From contig NZ_BAJT01000015.1 in NCBI RefSeq assembly GCF_000613845.1, forward strand, positions 31,879 to 95,878: DNA of 64,000 nt, read 5' to 3'. Position numbers and translations under genes: made by a program. Every line of letters begins with the position of its first letter. The first letter of the stretch is position 1. The notes beneath the pieces are model-generated. The model was given only the letters and a program-made list of their open reading frames with translations, had not been told where the DNA came from and did no database searches. Origin of the DNA: Asaia astilbis JCM 15831 (GTDB lineage: Bacteria > Pseudomonadota > Alphaproteobacteria > Acetobacterales > Acetobacteraceae). Of the stretch, positions 48,423 to 58,133 are shown piece by piece.

Positions 48423-50156
48423 TCAGAAACCTGCGACGATGTTGAAGTCGCAAAAGACACCGTGACTTCCCTCACTCGCCGCACGTCTCAGGCGCCAGCC
48501 TGCATCGACTGTCACGTTGAGCTTGCGGTTTATCTTGCTGTTCAGATCGACACCGACGCTGGAAAGCGTGACAATGCGCGGACCTATCCCGGCAGGATGA
48601 ACCTGCGAATTATCGCCCCAGTCCCAGAACGCGCCAAACGTGTTCGTATCTTCGAGCTTGCCGAAACCGATCGTCTTCCCAACCGAGAAGGTGGGGGCCA
48701 TGATTTCCTCGCTGAAGGTGAGGCCACGGCTGCCGAAGGAGGTATTGACGTAATATCCGCGAACCGTACCGATCCCGCCGATCATGAGCTGCTCGCTGTA
48801 AAGCAGATTATGCGTCGCGCCCTGCCATGATGCCTTGGTGGTCGCCTTGAGCTTTCCCGGCAGAGACAGAGCCCGACTGAGAGAGAGCCGGTCATAGACA
48901 TAATTCGGCTTCGCATTGGGAAAGATCGTCTCATACCAACCGCGCTTGTTATACGCCGAGATGCCAGGAGGTCCGTAAACGATCTGGTTATCGATCTCGG
49001 TTTTTCCCCAGGGATCCTGCAAGGAACCGATGAACGCGATCAGAAACTGGTTTGTCTCCGCATTCGCCAGAATCAAGGGCACTTCTGCGCTGTATTCATC
49101 GGAGCTCGTGGACTTCCAGTCGAAGCCTGCCTGAACGGTGCCATCAATACCGAGGCTTGCTCCGAGTGCCACATGCGGCAGCATATGGATCCATCTCAGG
49201 GAGGCCTGGCCGGAAACACCCTTATTGGTGTTCGGCTCGTCTGCCACTGGATAGGACACGGAATAGCTACCGAAAATCAGCAGGGCATCCCGCGAGGTTA
49301 AGGGAATTTCCCAGCTCGCATTATGGCCGGTGAAGCGACCCGAAACACTGCGTTGCAGCTGATATGTCAGGACATGGCCCAGATTGAAGGCATTGCCCCA
49401 GGAAGCGCCGACATTCCAGTTCAGACGCCCGAGGGTCGGATCGAGCTGATTGCCATACGCCCCATAAACATAGAGCGGAAGCCGATCGGCGACCTTGAGA
49501 TCGACATCCGTCAGACCGGGAGCCTGACCGGGGCGAAAGACCATATCCACCGTGCGAAACGGGTTGGTATTGAGCCAGCTCAAATCTGTCTGCAGCGAGT
49601 TGAGCGACAGGGTCTGTCCGCTCGTCAAACCACTTTGATGACGGATGGTCCGTGAGGAGAACCAGCGATTCCCGACCACATGGATCGCCCCGATACGGTA
49701 TTCCAGCACATCGAGATGCAACACACCCTGATGAACCGTCTGAGGGGGCACGCTGACGGTGACGAAGGCGTGACCCTGGGTGCGATAATATCCGACCACC
49801 CGGTCGATAAGCTCCTGCATCTGCCCAAAACTCAGGGATTTGCCGATAAAAGGCATGATCAGGCGAGTGAAAGCCGGAGAGTCGAGCAAAGGTAGACCAG
49901 ATGTGCTCAAGGCACGATCCTGCGTCTGAGAGCCAGGCTCCCCGGCAGGCTGGAGCACGACCGCCCGCAACAGCGGCATAACCTGACGCGAAGATTGCAG
50001 AGCCTGCGGTACCATTCCGGGCTTTTTGGCCTCAGGCGCCTCCCGGTCTGGCAGAGCCGCAACCCCCTCCCCCGATGCAGGTCTCACAACTGTACTCGCC
50101 TGCGCCGAACAGACGAAAAGGCCGAGCAGACCACTTAGAAGAAGATGCTTTTTCAT
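48423..50156 (-). CDS. ShlB/FhaC-family two-partner secretion transporter (TpsB)
   Basis: Outer membrane protein of 577 residues with a Sec signal (MKKHLLLSGLLGLFVCSAQA). An N-terminal helix and linker are followed by two POTRA domains (about 90-250, including VVGYYRTQGHAFVTVSVPPQTVHQGVLHLDVLEYRIGAIHV) and a 16-strand barrel with the FhaC-type region QLMIGGIGTVRGYYVNTSFGSRGL. The C-terminus ends in a Phe (FNIVAGF), as in many barrels. TpsB proteins export one partner, TpsA, but no TpsA with its NPNG-containing domain is present. The start overlaps the upstream secreted-protein stop (ATGA). Confidence 0.9.
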   Translation of the reverse strand: MKKHLLLSGLLGLFVCSAQASTVVRPASGEGVAALPDREAPEAKKPGMVPQALQSSRQVMPLLRAVVLQPAGEPGSQTQDRALSTSGLPLLDSPAFTRLIMPFIGKSLSFGQMQELIDRVVGYYRTQGHAFVTVSVPPQTVHQGVLHLDVLEYRIGAIHVVGNRWFSSRTIRHQSGLTSGQTLSLNSLQTDLSWLNTNPFRTVDMVFRPGQAPGLTDVDLKVADRLPLYVYGAYGNQLDPTLGRLNWNVGASWGNAFNLGHVLTYQLQRSVSGRFTGHNASWEIPLTSRDALLIFGSYSVSYPVADEPNTNKGVSGQASLRWIHMLPHVALGASLGIDGTVQAGFDWKSTSSDEYSAEVPLILANAETNQFLIAFIGSLQDPWGKTEIDNQIVYGPPGISAYNKRGWYETIFPNAKPNYVYDRLSLSRALSLPGKLKATTKASWQGATHNLLYSEQLMIGGIGTVRGYYVNTSFGSRGLTFSEEIMAPTFSVGKTIGFGKLEDTNTFGAFWDWGDNSQVHPAGIGPRIVTLSSVGVDLNSKINRKLNVTVDAGWRLRRAASEGSHGVFCDFNIVAGF

Positions 50157-50926
50157 TGGGCACCACCTGAGTGACCCGAATTGGAGGGCTCCAGTTGAGG
50201 CTCCGCCTTGTCGGTCTGGGCTACAGAAAGCCGAATGTCCCCATTCTCGAGCGTCTGGGCCTCCGTCGCTTCACGCACACCGTCGCGATTTCCCGCGAGG
50301 GCAAACGCATTGCCTCCAGCGGTCGCCAACGCGGCTGCCGCGTCACGGATCCGCGCTTTCTTGTCCGTTCCCGTCTCTCGACAGGGATTGGGCAGCACGT
50401 AGACACCGGCTGGCCCGAAGGAGGCGTTCATGGTCGCCGCTGGTCGCAAGGAGGGGTCTGCTCCCTGTTCAGGAGTGCCTGCTGGTCTTTGATTGGTCAC
50501 ACCGATCATGACCGATTCGCTCTTCTTCGAGTCAGTCCCGGAACCTGCCGTGCCGCTCAATGCCGGTTCTGCCGGAGCCCCGCCCGCCACAAACTGACCT
50601 GATGCCAGAGAAGCTGGCGACGGACATCCGCCAGAAACAGCATGGCCATCGGGGCCGATCACCGCACCTTGCGGCGTCACGCGATAAACGGCACCGCCGA
50701 GACTGACTTCGCTTTTTACGGGTGAAGGGCGATTGCCAACCACGCTATCGAGTGTCGCGTTTGCCGAAGCAGAGGCGCGCGCGCCGGGTGCAAAGCCTCC
50801 GGCTGACTGGGCACTCGCGGCCTTCTGGGCTTTTGCAGACTGAGTCGCACAAAGCGACATCAACAAGACAAGTGCCAAGGCTTGGCCAGCTTGGACTATT
50901 CGACGCGTAAATGACAGACGAGACAT
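50153..50926 (-). CDS. Predicted secreted protein coupled to TpsB, unknown
   Basis: 257 residues. The N-terminus (VQAGQALALVLLMSLCATQSAKA) is a signal peptide with AKA cleavage. The mature part is rich in Gly, Ala, Ser and Pro, with three Cys (GGCPSP and NPC). One segment, EVSLGGAVYRVTPQGAVIGPDGHAVSGG, has a repeat-like beta pattern. There is no hemagglutinin-type TPS signature. The stop overlaps the TpsB start (ATGA), so it is translated with the transporter and is a candidate passenger or accessory factor. No family recognised. Confidence 0.7.
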   Translation of the reverse strand: MSRLSFTRRIVQAGQALALVLLMSLCATQSAKAQKAASAQSAGGFAPGARASASANATLDSVVGNRPSPVKSEVSLGGAVYRVTPQGAVIGPDGHAVSGGCPSPASLASGQFVAGGAPAEPALSGTAGSGTDSKKSESVMIGVTNQRPAGTPEQGADPSLRPAATMNASFGPAGVYVLPNPCRETGTDKKARIRDAAAALATAGGNAFALAGNRDGVREATEAQTLENGDIRLSVAQTDKAEPQLEPSNSGHSGGAQ

Positions 50927-51060
50927 TACTATCCAGAAAACGATGCGAGGACGGTCGCAATATCACACGACCGTTACCATGACGCTCTTTTTGCTGAACG
51001 GTTCCTCGTTTTTTCTTACCAATTCCTGAAGAAGGCTTTCTGACAGCCAACCGTTACCTA

Positions 51061-51096
51061 CCCGCCACAACGTCTTTAGAGAGACGTCACAGCGGG
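51061..51096 (-). terminator. Stem-loop after the TonB-dependent receptor gene
   Basis: On the minus strand CCCGC pairs with GCGGG and ACGTCT with AGACGT, around a 4x4 internal loop and a short hairpin loop, starting about 12 bases after the receptor stop. No T-tract follows. It is a plausible weak terminator. Confidence 0.4.
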
Positions 51097-51108
51097 CAGA
51101 GAAGAGGA

Positions 51109-53928
51109 TCAGAAGCTGATGCCTGCCTGCAGGAAGGCGTAACGACCGACAATGAGATTGCCGTACTGGTAGATATTGGTGTTGGTCGATCCGTCGACGA
51201 CGAAGGGAGGCTTCTTGTCGAACAGATTGCTGACACCTGCCTGGAAATTCCAACGGTTCAGGCGGTAGCCCAAGGTAATGTCATGCGTGAAGATTCCAGG
51301 GGTCTTGTAGCGACCACCCGTCGTCGGCGTCACGTCTGTCACCCCATTATTCCACACCATGCCGCCGATGTAGCGCATCATGTAGGTGAAGCTGAAATCA
51401 TCATGCTGCCAAGTCGCCTGAGCATAGTCGCTGACGCGCGGCTGACCGCTGCCACCTTGGTAAAACAGACGTCCCGTGTAGTTGTACCACTGACCATTCG
51501 GCACGTTCTGCTGCAGATAGCTGACGAGCTGCTGCATGTTGTTCGACAGGTTCAGGCTGTCTCGCGCGGTGACCCGCACATGATAGTCGAGATCGAAATC
51601 GATGCCGCTGGTGCGGATCCCGCCCAGATTCTGGTTGATCGCACTCACCGAAGTCAGCTGCTGCGCATTCGACCGCGCTGCGATGGCACCGCACTGGCTG
51701 GTATCGGCACCCGTGTAGCACTGATCAAGAATGTACTGCGTGCTCAATGTGCCGATCGTGTTGTTCAAAGAGTAGTGCCAATAGGTCACTGATGCTGAAA
51801 GACCCGGAACCCAACGCGGCGTCAGGACTGTACCGATTGTATAGGTGCGACCACTCTCTGGCTGCAGCTTCCCGTTGCCTCCCGAAATCGTCGGTACCTG
51901 GTTGGTATTCTGAGACACGAAGGTGCCCGTGTTGATCCCTTCTCCAGCACAACGAGCCTGCACAGCAGCTGATTGACCTTTGTAGCTCGCAACGGCCGTG
52001 CACGGATCCACAGCCGCAGGATAACCAAGCCCCTGACCGCCATAGAGCTCGTAAACGTTCGGCTGACGATAAGACGTCCCAAGGGTGGCGCGGAAGCGGA
52101 TATCGCGAACCGGTGCCCAGTTGATCGAAACCTTCCAGTTCTTGGTCGAGCCGAAGGTGCTGTAATCAGACCAGCGGCCCTGACCGTCAATCGTCAGATC
52201 CTTGGCAAGAAACGCGTCCTGAAGGAGCGGAATCTGACCTTCGGCATAGACTTCATTCACATTGAAGCCACCACCGGTATAGCTGGTCGCGTTACCGGTC
52301 GAGTCACCGCTCACCACAATCGGGTCGGGGCTGCTGCTCAGCTGTTCGCTGCGATGCTCCATGCCGAACGCGATACCGACCTTGCCGCCATGCTGATAAG
52401 GCAGCTTGACGACATCGTCGTTATTGATGCGCAGGTTGAAATCACGCAGCTGGTATTCAGCATGGTCATGCTGGGTAAATTTTCCATAGGCAGCCGCCTC
52501 GGGGGAGAGCGGAGCCAGAGGATTGGACAGGACGCAACCGGGCTGGCTTGTGCAAACCGTCGGATCATAAACGATCTTGCTGGCAGCATTGGTAGGGTCG
52601 AGCTGACGCACGCCGGTCATCTGCAACAGATGGCGGTAGTTGCCCATATTCTGCGTATTTGCGGTATAACGGCTCTGACCATAGGTCATTGAAGCGTCAT
52701 ATTCCCAGCCACGCCAGATCTTGCCTTTCGCTCCGCCAATAACCGTCCAGGTATCGGTGGCATAGTCCATCTTGCGCGGACCAAGGTCGTTCATACGACG
52801 CGACATGATCGCGTCCTTGCCCCAGATATTATAGGGGCTGCCTGCGGGTATCGTCCACGAGGTGAGAAGCGGAGAAGGCTTGATGCCTCCCGAAACCGGT
52901 GAAGCTGCCATCTGGCGTGCCGTCGTGGTGTGGCTGTATCGCACATTGGCATAGGGCTTGAAATGGCTGTCGATGTCGTAATGCGCATCGCCCGACAGCG
53001 CCGAATTCTGGTTGTAGTTCTGCAGCATCGTATCGCGGTTGAAGTTATAGCGATCTGCATTGGTGTAACGATGGAACGTGCCATCGCCATTCGACACCAG
53101 ATTGGTACCTGTAATCGGGTTGGTCACGCGCCCAGCCGGAATAACCGAGGAGCCGAATGTCGGCGTGCCCGTCACCGGGTTTGTCTGCTGCGGATTGACG
53201 GCCCAGGCACGATCCTGGCTCATGATACCGCCCGACGTGTTGTACTGCCCGAACAGGGTGACGTTGCCGCGCCCGTGATCGAAATCGAAGCCTTTCATGG
53301 CCGAAAGCAGACCGGTCTTGGCATCACCGTACTGCGAAATGCCGCCACGCATGGTGATGGTCGCCTTGTTCACATCGTGACGCAGCTTGATGTTGATGAC
53401 GCCCGACACGGCGTCAGCACCATAAAGCTCGGATCCGCCATCCTTGAGCATTTCGACGCTTGCAATCTGCTCAATGGGGATCGTGTTCAGATCGACGCAG
53501 GACGTGCCTGCGTTAATTGCCGTACGCTTGCCATCAATAAGGATCAGCACGCGCTTTGTGCCAAAATTGCGAATGTCGGTGCAGCTCACGCCACCGCCAC
53601 CATTGGTCTGTTGGTTGGGTGTACCAGAAGAACCGACAGAAGGCAGACGCTGGAGATAATCCCCAAGAGAGGTCGCCGAAGTCTGCTGGATCTGCTTGGC
53701 CGTAACGACCTGAACAGGATTGGCAGAACTATTATTCGAGCTGCGCAGATAAGACCCGGTGACCCTGATGGTCTCGGATTTGGTCGAGGTCTGTTTTGTC
53801 TTGACCAAGACCTTCTTTTTCGTAGCAACAGCATCGGTCGGAACCTCTGCTGCCAAAGCACCAGAGGCGGAAAGACCGGCCACGGCTGTAAACGTCAAAA
53901 GGAAAGATCTGCGCAGGTATAACGCCAT
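51109..53928 (-). CDS. TonB-dependent outer membrane receptor
   Basis: 939 residues. The signal peptide is RRSFLLTFTAVAGLSASGALA, followed by a plug domain with VTGSYLRSSNN, TSLGDYLQRLPSVGSSG and the Rossmann-like GTKRVLILIDGKRT segment typical of TonB plugs. A large beta-barrel ends in GRYAFLQAGISF. The plug and barrel resemble receptors of the TonB-dependent 'CirA/BtuB-like' group often seen for peptides or carbohydrates (LRSSNNSSANPVQVVTAKQI). The substrate is unknown; no siderophore genes are adjacent. Upstream are three spaced CGTTAYGT repeats. Confidence 0.93.
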   Translation of the reverse strand: MALYLRRSFLLTFTAVAGLSASGALAAEVPTDAVATKKKVLVKTKQTSTKSETIRVTGSYLRSSNNSSANPVQVVTAKQIQQTSATSLGDYLQRLPSVGSSGTPNQQTNGGGGVSCTDIRNFGTKRVLILIDGKRTAINAGTSCVDLNTIPIEQIASVEMLKDGGSELYGADAVSGVINIKLRHDVNKATITMRGGISQYGDAKTGLLSAMKGFDFDHGRGNVTLFGQYNTSGGIMSQDRAWAVNPQQTNPVTGTPTFGSSVIPAGRVTNPITGTNLVSNGDGTFHRYTNADRYNFNRDTMLQNYNQNSALSGDAHYDIDSHFKPYANVRYSHTTTARQMAASPVSGGIKPSPLLTSWTIPAGSPYNIWGKDAIMSRRMNDLGPRKMDYATDTWTVIGGAKGKIWRGWEYDASMTYGQSRYTANTQNMGNYRHLLQMTGVRQLDPTNAASKIVYDPTVCTSQPGCVLSNPLAPLSPEAAAYGKFTQHDHAEYQLRDFNLRINNDDVVKLPYQHGGKVGIAFGMEHRSEQLSSSPDPIVVSGDSTGNATSYTGGGFNVNEVYAEGQIPLLQDAFLAKDLTIDGQGRWSDYSTFGSTKNWKVSINWAPVRDIRFRATLGTSYRQPNVYELYGGQGLGYPAAVDPCTAVASYKGQSAAVQARCAGEGINTGTFVSQNTNQVPTISGGNGKLQPESGRTYTIGTVLTPRWVPGLSASVTYWHYSLNNTIGTLSTQYILDQCYTGADTSQCGAIAARSNAQQLTSVSAINQNLGGIRTSGIDFDLDYHVRVTARDSLNLSNNMQQLVSYLQQNVPNGQWYNYTGRLFYQGGSGQPRVSDYAQATWQHDDFSFTYMMRYIGGMVWNNGVTDVTPTTGGRYKTPGIFTHDITLGYRLNRWNFQAGVSNLFDKKPPFVVDGSTNTNIYQYGNLIVGRYAFLQAGISF

Positions 53929-53944
53929 CGTTCACAAGCTCCAT

Positions 53945-53984
53945 ACGTAACGACAATCAATCGAAACGTAACGCTGACATAACG
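53945..53984 (-). promoter_or_regulatory. Three helically spaced octamer repeats upstream of the TonB receptor
   Basis: On the coding strand the octamer CGTTAYGT occurs three times (53977-53984, 53966-53973 and 53945-53952) with starts 11 and 21 bp apart, close to one and two DNA turns. The last copy lies 17 bases before the start codon. Such phasing is common for activator or repressor binding along one DNA face. The regulator is unknown. Confidence 0.4.
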
Positions 53985-54243
53985 ATGACGCAGTGAGTGC
54001 GACGAAATATGTCAGATATGTGTCGTGTGCGAAAATCTTTAATGAAACTGACGTATATCATTAAAGAACCATCAACTTCCTCTTTAACGTCAACCATCGA
54101 TGTTGCCGAAAAGACACGAAATCGTGAGTCCAGTAACAAGAATCGGGTGCCGTTCCACCCCGGCGACGCAAGAGGCTCCACGACACAAACCTCTCGCCAT
54201 GAAACCACGGAAACGATCCCTGCACATGCCGTCTCCTGACCAT
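53985..54243. other. Intergenic region between ftsY and the TonB receptor
   Basis: The gap of about 400 bases between ftsY and the receptor holds the ftsY terminator at its ftsY end and the octamer repeats at its receptor end. The middle is comparatively AT-rich, has no open frame with family likeness, and presumably carries the receptor promoter. I saw no Fur-like box in it. Confidence 0.35.
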
Positions 54244-54277
54244 GAAAAAAGGCGTCAGAAGCAATGCCCTGACGCCT
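54244..54277 (-). terminator. Rho-independent terminator after ftsY
   Basis: On the minus strand AGGCGTCAG, a 10-base loop and CTGACGCCT are followed by a run of six T. This is a canonical intrinsic terminator about 55 bases after the ftsY stop, closing the dapF-mtaB-ftsY operon. Confidence 0.85.
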
Positions 54278-54331
54278 GATAAGACGGTCTCTTGAAACGC
54301 ATCCGAGCCTGACTGCGGGTCTCCCCTCTGG

Positions 54332-55294
54332 TCAGACACCCTGCTCTGAGTTGTGTTGATCCTCGACCAGATGACTGGCGAGATCTGCGCCAGCCCCCCC
54401 GACAAGACCCCGCGCATAATCCTGCGCCGAGAACGGCCGCAAATCTTCAACCTGCTCGCCCACACCAACCAGATGAACCGGCAGCTTGAAGGCGTCGGCC
54501 AGCGCTACGACAATGCCTCCTCGGGCCGAGCCGTCGAGCTTGGTTACAATCAGCCCTGTGACATTGACGAGCTCGCGGAAGACACGCACCTGCTCCATCG
54601 CGTTCTGACCGGTCGTCGCATCGAGCACCAGCAGCACGGAGTGAGGCGCCGTCTCATCGAATTTCTTCATCACACGGATGATCTTGGCGAGCTCTTCCAT
54701 GAGCGCGCCTTTATTGTGCAGACGCCCTGCCGTATCGACGAAAAGAAGGTCTGTCCCCGCCTCGCGCGCCTGCTTGATACCCTCAAACGCCAGACCTGCT
54801 GCATCTCCACCCGGCTTACCCGCGATGACCGGCGCCCCGGTGCGCTCGCCCCAGACCTGTAACTGCTCGACGGCAGCAGCACGGAACGTATCGCCCGCCA
54901 CCATCATGACCGAGCGTCCCTGATCGCGAAACCACTTGGCCATCTTGCCGATCGTCGTCGTCTTGCCCACGCCGTTCACGCCGACAACCAGCACAACATC
55001 CGGCTTGTGGTCGGTTTTGAGTTCGAATGGCTGCGCAACCGGTTCCAGAACACGGGCAATTTCGGTGGCCAGAGCCTCCTGGATTTCCTCGGTCGTGACG
55101 TTGCGCCCGAAACGCGAATTGCGGAACTCCTCGATCACACGTCCTGCTACGGCAGGGCCGAGATCGGCGGCGATCAGCTCATCCTCGAGCTCCTCCAACG
55201 CGGTCTCGTCGAGATAGCGATGGGTGAGAGCCGCATTGAGCTTCTGGGTGGAGCGCGTCAGCCCCTGCTTGAGACGTGAGAAAAATCCAGCCAT
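54332..55294 (-). CDS. ftsY: Signal recognition particle receptor FtsY
   Basis: SRP GTPase that delivers ribosome-nascent chains to the translocon at the inner membrane. It has 320 residues, the short alphaproteobacterial form without the long acidic N-terminal A domain. The N domain is followed by G-motifs GVNGVGKT (105-112), DTAGRLHNK, TKLDGSARGG and the closing GVGEQVEDLRPF. The start follows the mtaB stop by one base. It is the last gene of the operon before a clear terminator. Confidence 0.97.
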   Translation of the reverse strand: MAGFFSRLKQGLTRSTQKLNAALTHRYLDETALEELEDELIAADLGPAVAGRVIEEFRNSRFGRNVTTEEIQEALATEIARVLEPVAQPFELKTDHKPDVVLVVGVNGVGKTTTIGKMAKWFRDQGRSVMMVAGDTFRAAAVEQLQVWGERTGAPVIAGKPGGDAAGLAFEGIKQAREAGTDLLFVDTAGRLHNKGALMEELAKIIRVMKKFDETAPHSVLLVLDATTGQNAMEQVRVFRELVNVTGLIVTKLDGSARGGIVVALADAFKLPVHLVGVGEQVEDLRPFSAQDYARGLVGGAGADLASHLVEDQHNSEQGV

Positions 55295-55295
55295 G

Positions 55296-56540
55296 TCAGT
55301 TGATCTCTGCTACCAGCCCGGCTTCGTCAAGGCCGTGCGCTCTCAATGAGAGGCGCGAGCCACGTTCTGCCTGCCCTCCGGAAAGACGGACAGGCACAAA
55401 ATGGGCCGAATGCCCGCGCTCTGGCCCTTCCATCAGCACATCGAGATCGCGCCCGATCATGCTTTGCCAATAAGTGCGGCGATTGGCCTCACCCGCCTCA
55501 CGCAAAGCCGCTGCGCGCGCCTGACGAAGCGCATTCGGCACGCTGGGCATGCGTGCAGCCGGTGTCCCCGGTCGCTCGCTATAGGGAAAAACATGCAGAT
55601 AAGGCAGCTGGTGACGCATGACGAAGTCGAGCGTCTCCTGTGCCTGGGCATCGGTCTCGGTCGGGAACCCGGCAATCAGATCGGCCCCGATTGCGATGTC
55701 GGGCCGCAGGGCACGCGCGCGCGAAACGAGGGTTTCCGCGTCCTGTACCGAGTGACGTCGCTTCATGCGTTTGAGCACCAGATCGCTCGCCGCCTGCAGC
55801 GAGAGATGCAGGTGCGGCAGGAACCGTGGCTCTTCTGCCAGCAGGAACCAGAGATCCTTGTCCACAGAAGCCGGATCGAGTGACGAAAGACGCAACCGCG
55901 GCAGTTCGGGGACGGCATCCAGCACGGCGCGACAGAGCGTGCCAAGAGCTGGCTTCCCCTCGATATCACTCCCCCATGACGCGATATCGACACCGGTGAG
56001 GACAATTTCATGATGTCCCGCCGCGACAAGCTCACGCGCGCGCGTCACCACGTCGGAGACAGGGACGGAACGTGACGCACCACGACCATACGGAATGATG
56101 CAGAATGTGCATCGATGATCGCAGCCCTGCTGCACCTGAAGCAGGGCACGCACATGGCCGCCCGTCTCGGTGACAGGTGACGCTGGCACAAGGGGGGCCG
56201 TCATGATGTCGGCCAAACCAGCATCCTGGCTCAACGCCTTTTCGGTCCAGCTCTCGGCTTCAAGCTTTTCGGCATTGCCAATGACACGCGCGACACCGGG
56301 CAAACCCCGCCATTTTTCAGGCGCGATCTGGGCTGCACAGCCCGTGACGACAATGCGTTTGTCAGGGCTTTCGCGATGGGCACGTCGAATAGCCTGCCGC
56401 GCCTGACGCTCCGCGCTCGTGGTCACAGCGCAGGTATTGACCACAACCACGTCGTCAAGATGACCAGTCAGCCCCTGTATGCGCTCACTCTCATGCAGGT
56501 TCAGACGACAGCCGAAAGTCAGAAGCTTCGCACCGCTCAT
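55296..56540 (-). CDS. mtaB: tRNA (N(6)-L-threonylcarbamoyladenosine(37)-C(2))-methylthiotransferase MtaB
   Basis: Radical SAM methylthiotransferase converting t6A37 to ms2t6A37 in tRNA. The 414 residues include the N-terminal UPF0004 domain (Cys11 in [10 protein letters not shown], Cys37 in VVNTCAVT and a third Cys in VVTGCAAQ) and the radical SAM motif [22 protein letters not shown]-like C-terminal piece follows. I chose ATG 56540 ([11 protein letters not shown]) because it overlaps the dapF stop (ATGA). ATG 56549 is possible. Confidence 0.93.
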   Translation of the reverse strand: MSGAKLLTFGCRLNLHESERIQGLTGHLDDVVVVNTCAVTTSAERQARQAIRRAHRESPDKRIVVTGCAAQIAPEKWRGLPGVARVIGNAEKLEAESWTEKALSQDAGLADIMTAPLVPASPVTETGGHVRALLQVQQGCDHRCTFCIIPYGRGASRSVPVSDVVTRARELVAAGHHEIVLTGVDIASWGSDIEGKPALGTLCRAVLDAVPELPRLRLSSLDPASVDKDLWFLLAEEPRFLPHLHLSLQAASDLVLKRMKRRHSVQDAETLVSRARALRPDIAIGADLIAGFPTETDAQAQETLDFVMRHQLPYLHVFPYSERPGTPAARMPSVPNALRQARAAALREAGEANRRTYWQSMIGRDLDVLMEGPERGHSAHFVPVRLSGGQAERGSRLSLRAHGLDEAGLVAEIN

Positions 56541-57320
56541 ACGGGCCATTGCCCCTCGAAGACGTGGGTGGCTGCGCCGATCATCAACACGTGGCCGTCT
56601 TCTTCGCGCCAATGAATGCGAAGGCTGCCGCCATCCATCTCCACCTGGCACAGACGGTCCAGCAGCCCGCGACGCACACCATTGACGACAGCCGCACAGG
56701 CTCCTGACCCACAGGCCAGGGTCAGTCCCGCACCGCGTTCCCAGACGCGAAGCCTGATTGCGTCACGTGACAGGATTTCAGCGCAGCCGATATTGGCGCG
56801 TTCAGGGAATAGCGGATCGCGCTCGAGCGCGGCACCGTCGCGACCGGCACGTTCCATTCCATCGAAAAACGTCGCATGCGGATTTCCCATCGAGCAGGCA
56901 GCCGGTCCCCCTGCGAGAGGAAGTTCGAGCGTCTCCATGGCGCGAGCCAGCGGCACATTTTGCCAGTCGAGCGCTGGGCGACCCATATCGACCCCGATCT
57001 CACCCTCTTCTGTCACGAAACTCGGCAGAAGGCCGACACGCGTCTGAAGAACGGGTGCTCCGCCCACCAAAGCGGCAACGCATCGCGACGCATTGCCGCA
57101 AGCGCCCGCTTCCGACCCGTCAGTTGAAGAAACGAACCAGAACATCTGCGCCAGAAAGATCGGGCGCATCCAGCAGAACGAGCTGATCGCATCCGACGCC
57201 GAAGCGTCGGTCACAGATCCTGGACATGGTATGTAATGAGAGCTCGAAATGCCCCTGGCGCCTGTCGATCACGACGAAGTCGTTACCCAGGCCCTGCATC
57301 TTATGAAACCGGATAGTCAT
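56537..57320 (-). CDS. dapF: Diaminopimelate epimerase (one apparent frameshift)
   Basis: Interconverts LL- and meso-diaminopimelate for lysine and peptidoglycan. The N-terminal part starts at ATG 57320 ([19 protein letters not shown]) and ends at ADVLVRFFN. The rest begins [16 protein letters not shown], with the first catalytic Cys, and continues to [13 protein letters not shown] with the second. The usual N-(S/A)-DGSE junction is disrupted at about 57120-57123. The length leaves a remainder that fits two lost bases, or one gained. Two restored bases give 261 residues, the normal size. Both catalytic cysteines are intact. It overlaps mtaB. Confidence 0.93.
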
Positions 57321-57429
57321 GCGCGCAGTTATAGAGGCTCCGCTTCCCGGCGGCACGGGAAACCTCCGGTTTTCTTCCAATAATTTTCATACCGACGCAT
57401 CGCCTCCTGCGATGCAGGAATTAAGACTG

Positions 57430-58055
57430 ATGTTTATTACCCCCTACGACACGCCCGCCATTTCACGTCACCTGCGACTGATCTGGTCATGCCTGGGGAT
57501 GACACGAGCAGAGATCACGACCTGCCTGTCTCAACTACCGATCGGCTGCAACCTGCTCGTCGATGACACCCAGCTCGATTGGCTTCGCGTTCAGGCACCG
57601 CGTCACACACTTCTTCGCAAAAGCACACAGGGCATCGAGCGCCTGAGGCTGATGGCAGTGTCGCGGAAACAATGGCGCTGTATGAACATTGTCTGCCATC
57701 GCAGATCGCGCATCAGCCTGCTCGCGCTGCCATTGCCCTCGACATCGTTCTCAGCAGCAATACCGAAGAAGCCTGGGAGAAGGCAGAGACTCTCATCGCC
57801 GAAGGCTTGCCCTCCCAGATTGCAGCGTCAGCGCTGGTCGGCACGGCTCAGGAAATCGCGTTGCGTCTGAACGACTATCGCGAACTCGGTCTGTACGATG
57901 CGATCCTGACGGCGCCTTCCGAGCGAGCGCCCTATCGCGCTGTCTGCGAAGACCTTATGCCTTTGCTGCGTCAGCAAACCGTTCCTTCCGAAAGGCACGC
58001 CCGCCTCGCTGGCGTGTCCCAGAGCGTCTTCGGGCGACACGGAGCTGCTCTCTGA
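57430..58055 (+). pseudogene. Luciferase-like (LLM) monooxygenase C-terminal remnant, frameshifted
   Basis: Only about 208 residues after joining two frames at about 57640-57670 (one base missing). The C-terminal 90 residues resemble the end of luciferase-like flavin monooxygenases such as SsuD: AWEKAETLIAEGLP, ALVGTAQEIALRLNDYRELGLYDAILTAPSERAP, EDLMPLLRQ. The N-terminal part (MFITPYDTPAISRHLRL) is not recognised and the flavin barrel of about 330 residues is missing. An upstream ATG at 57412 is possible. It is probably a degraded or internally deleted gene. A short, novel protein using only this tail cannot be ruled out. Confidence 0.5.
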
Positions 58056-58133
58056 AGCGACGCCGCCTTGACGGAAACTGTGGGGGATTGCATCCCTCCC
58101 GCTTTCCTCGATGGAACAGACAGGACAGGTTCA

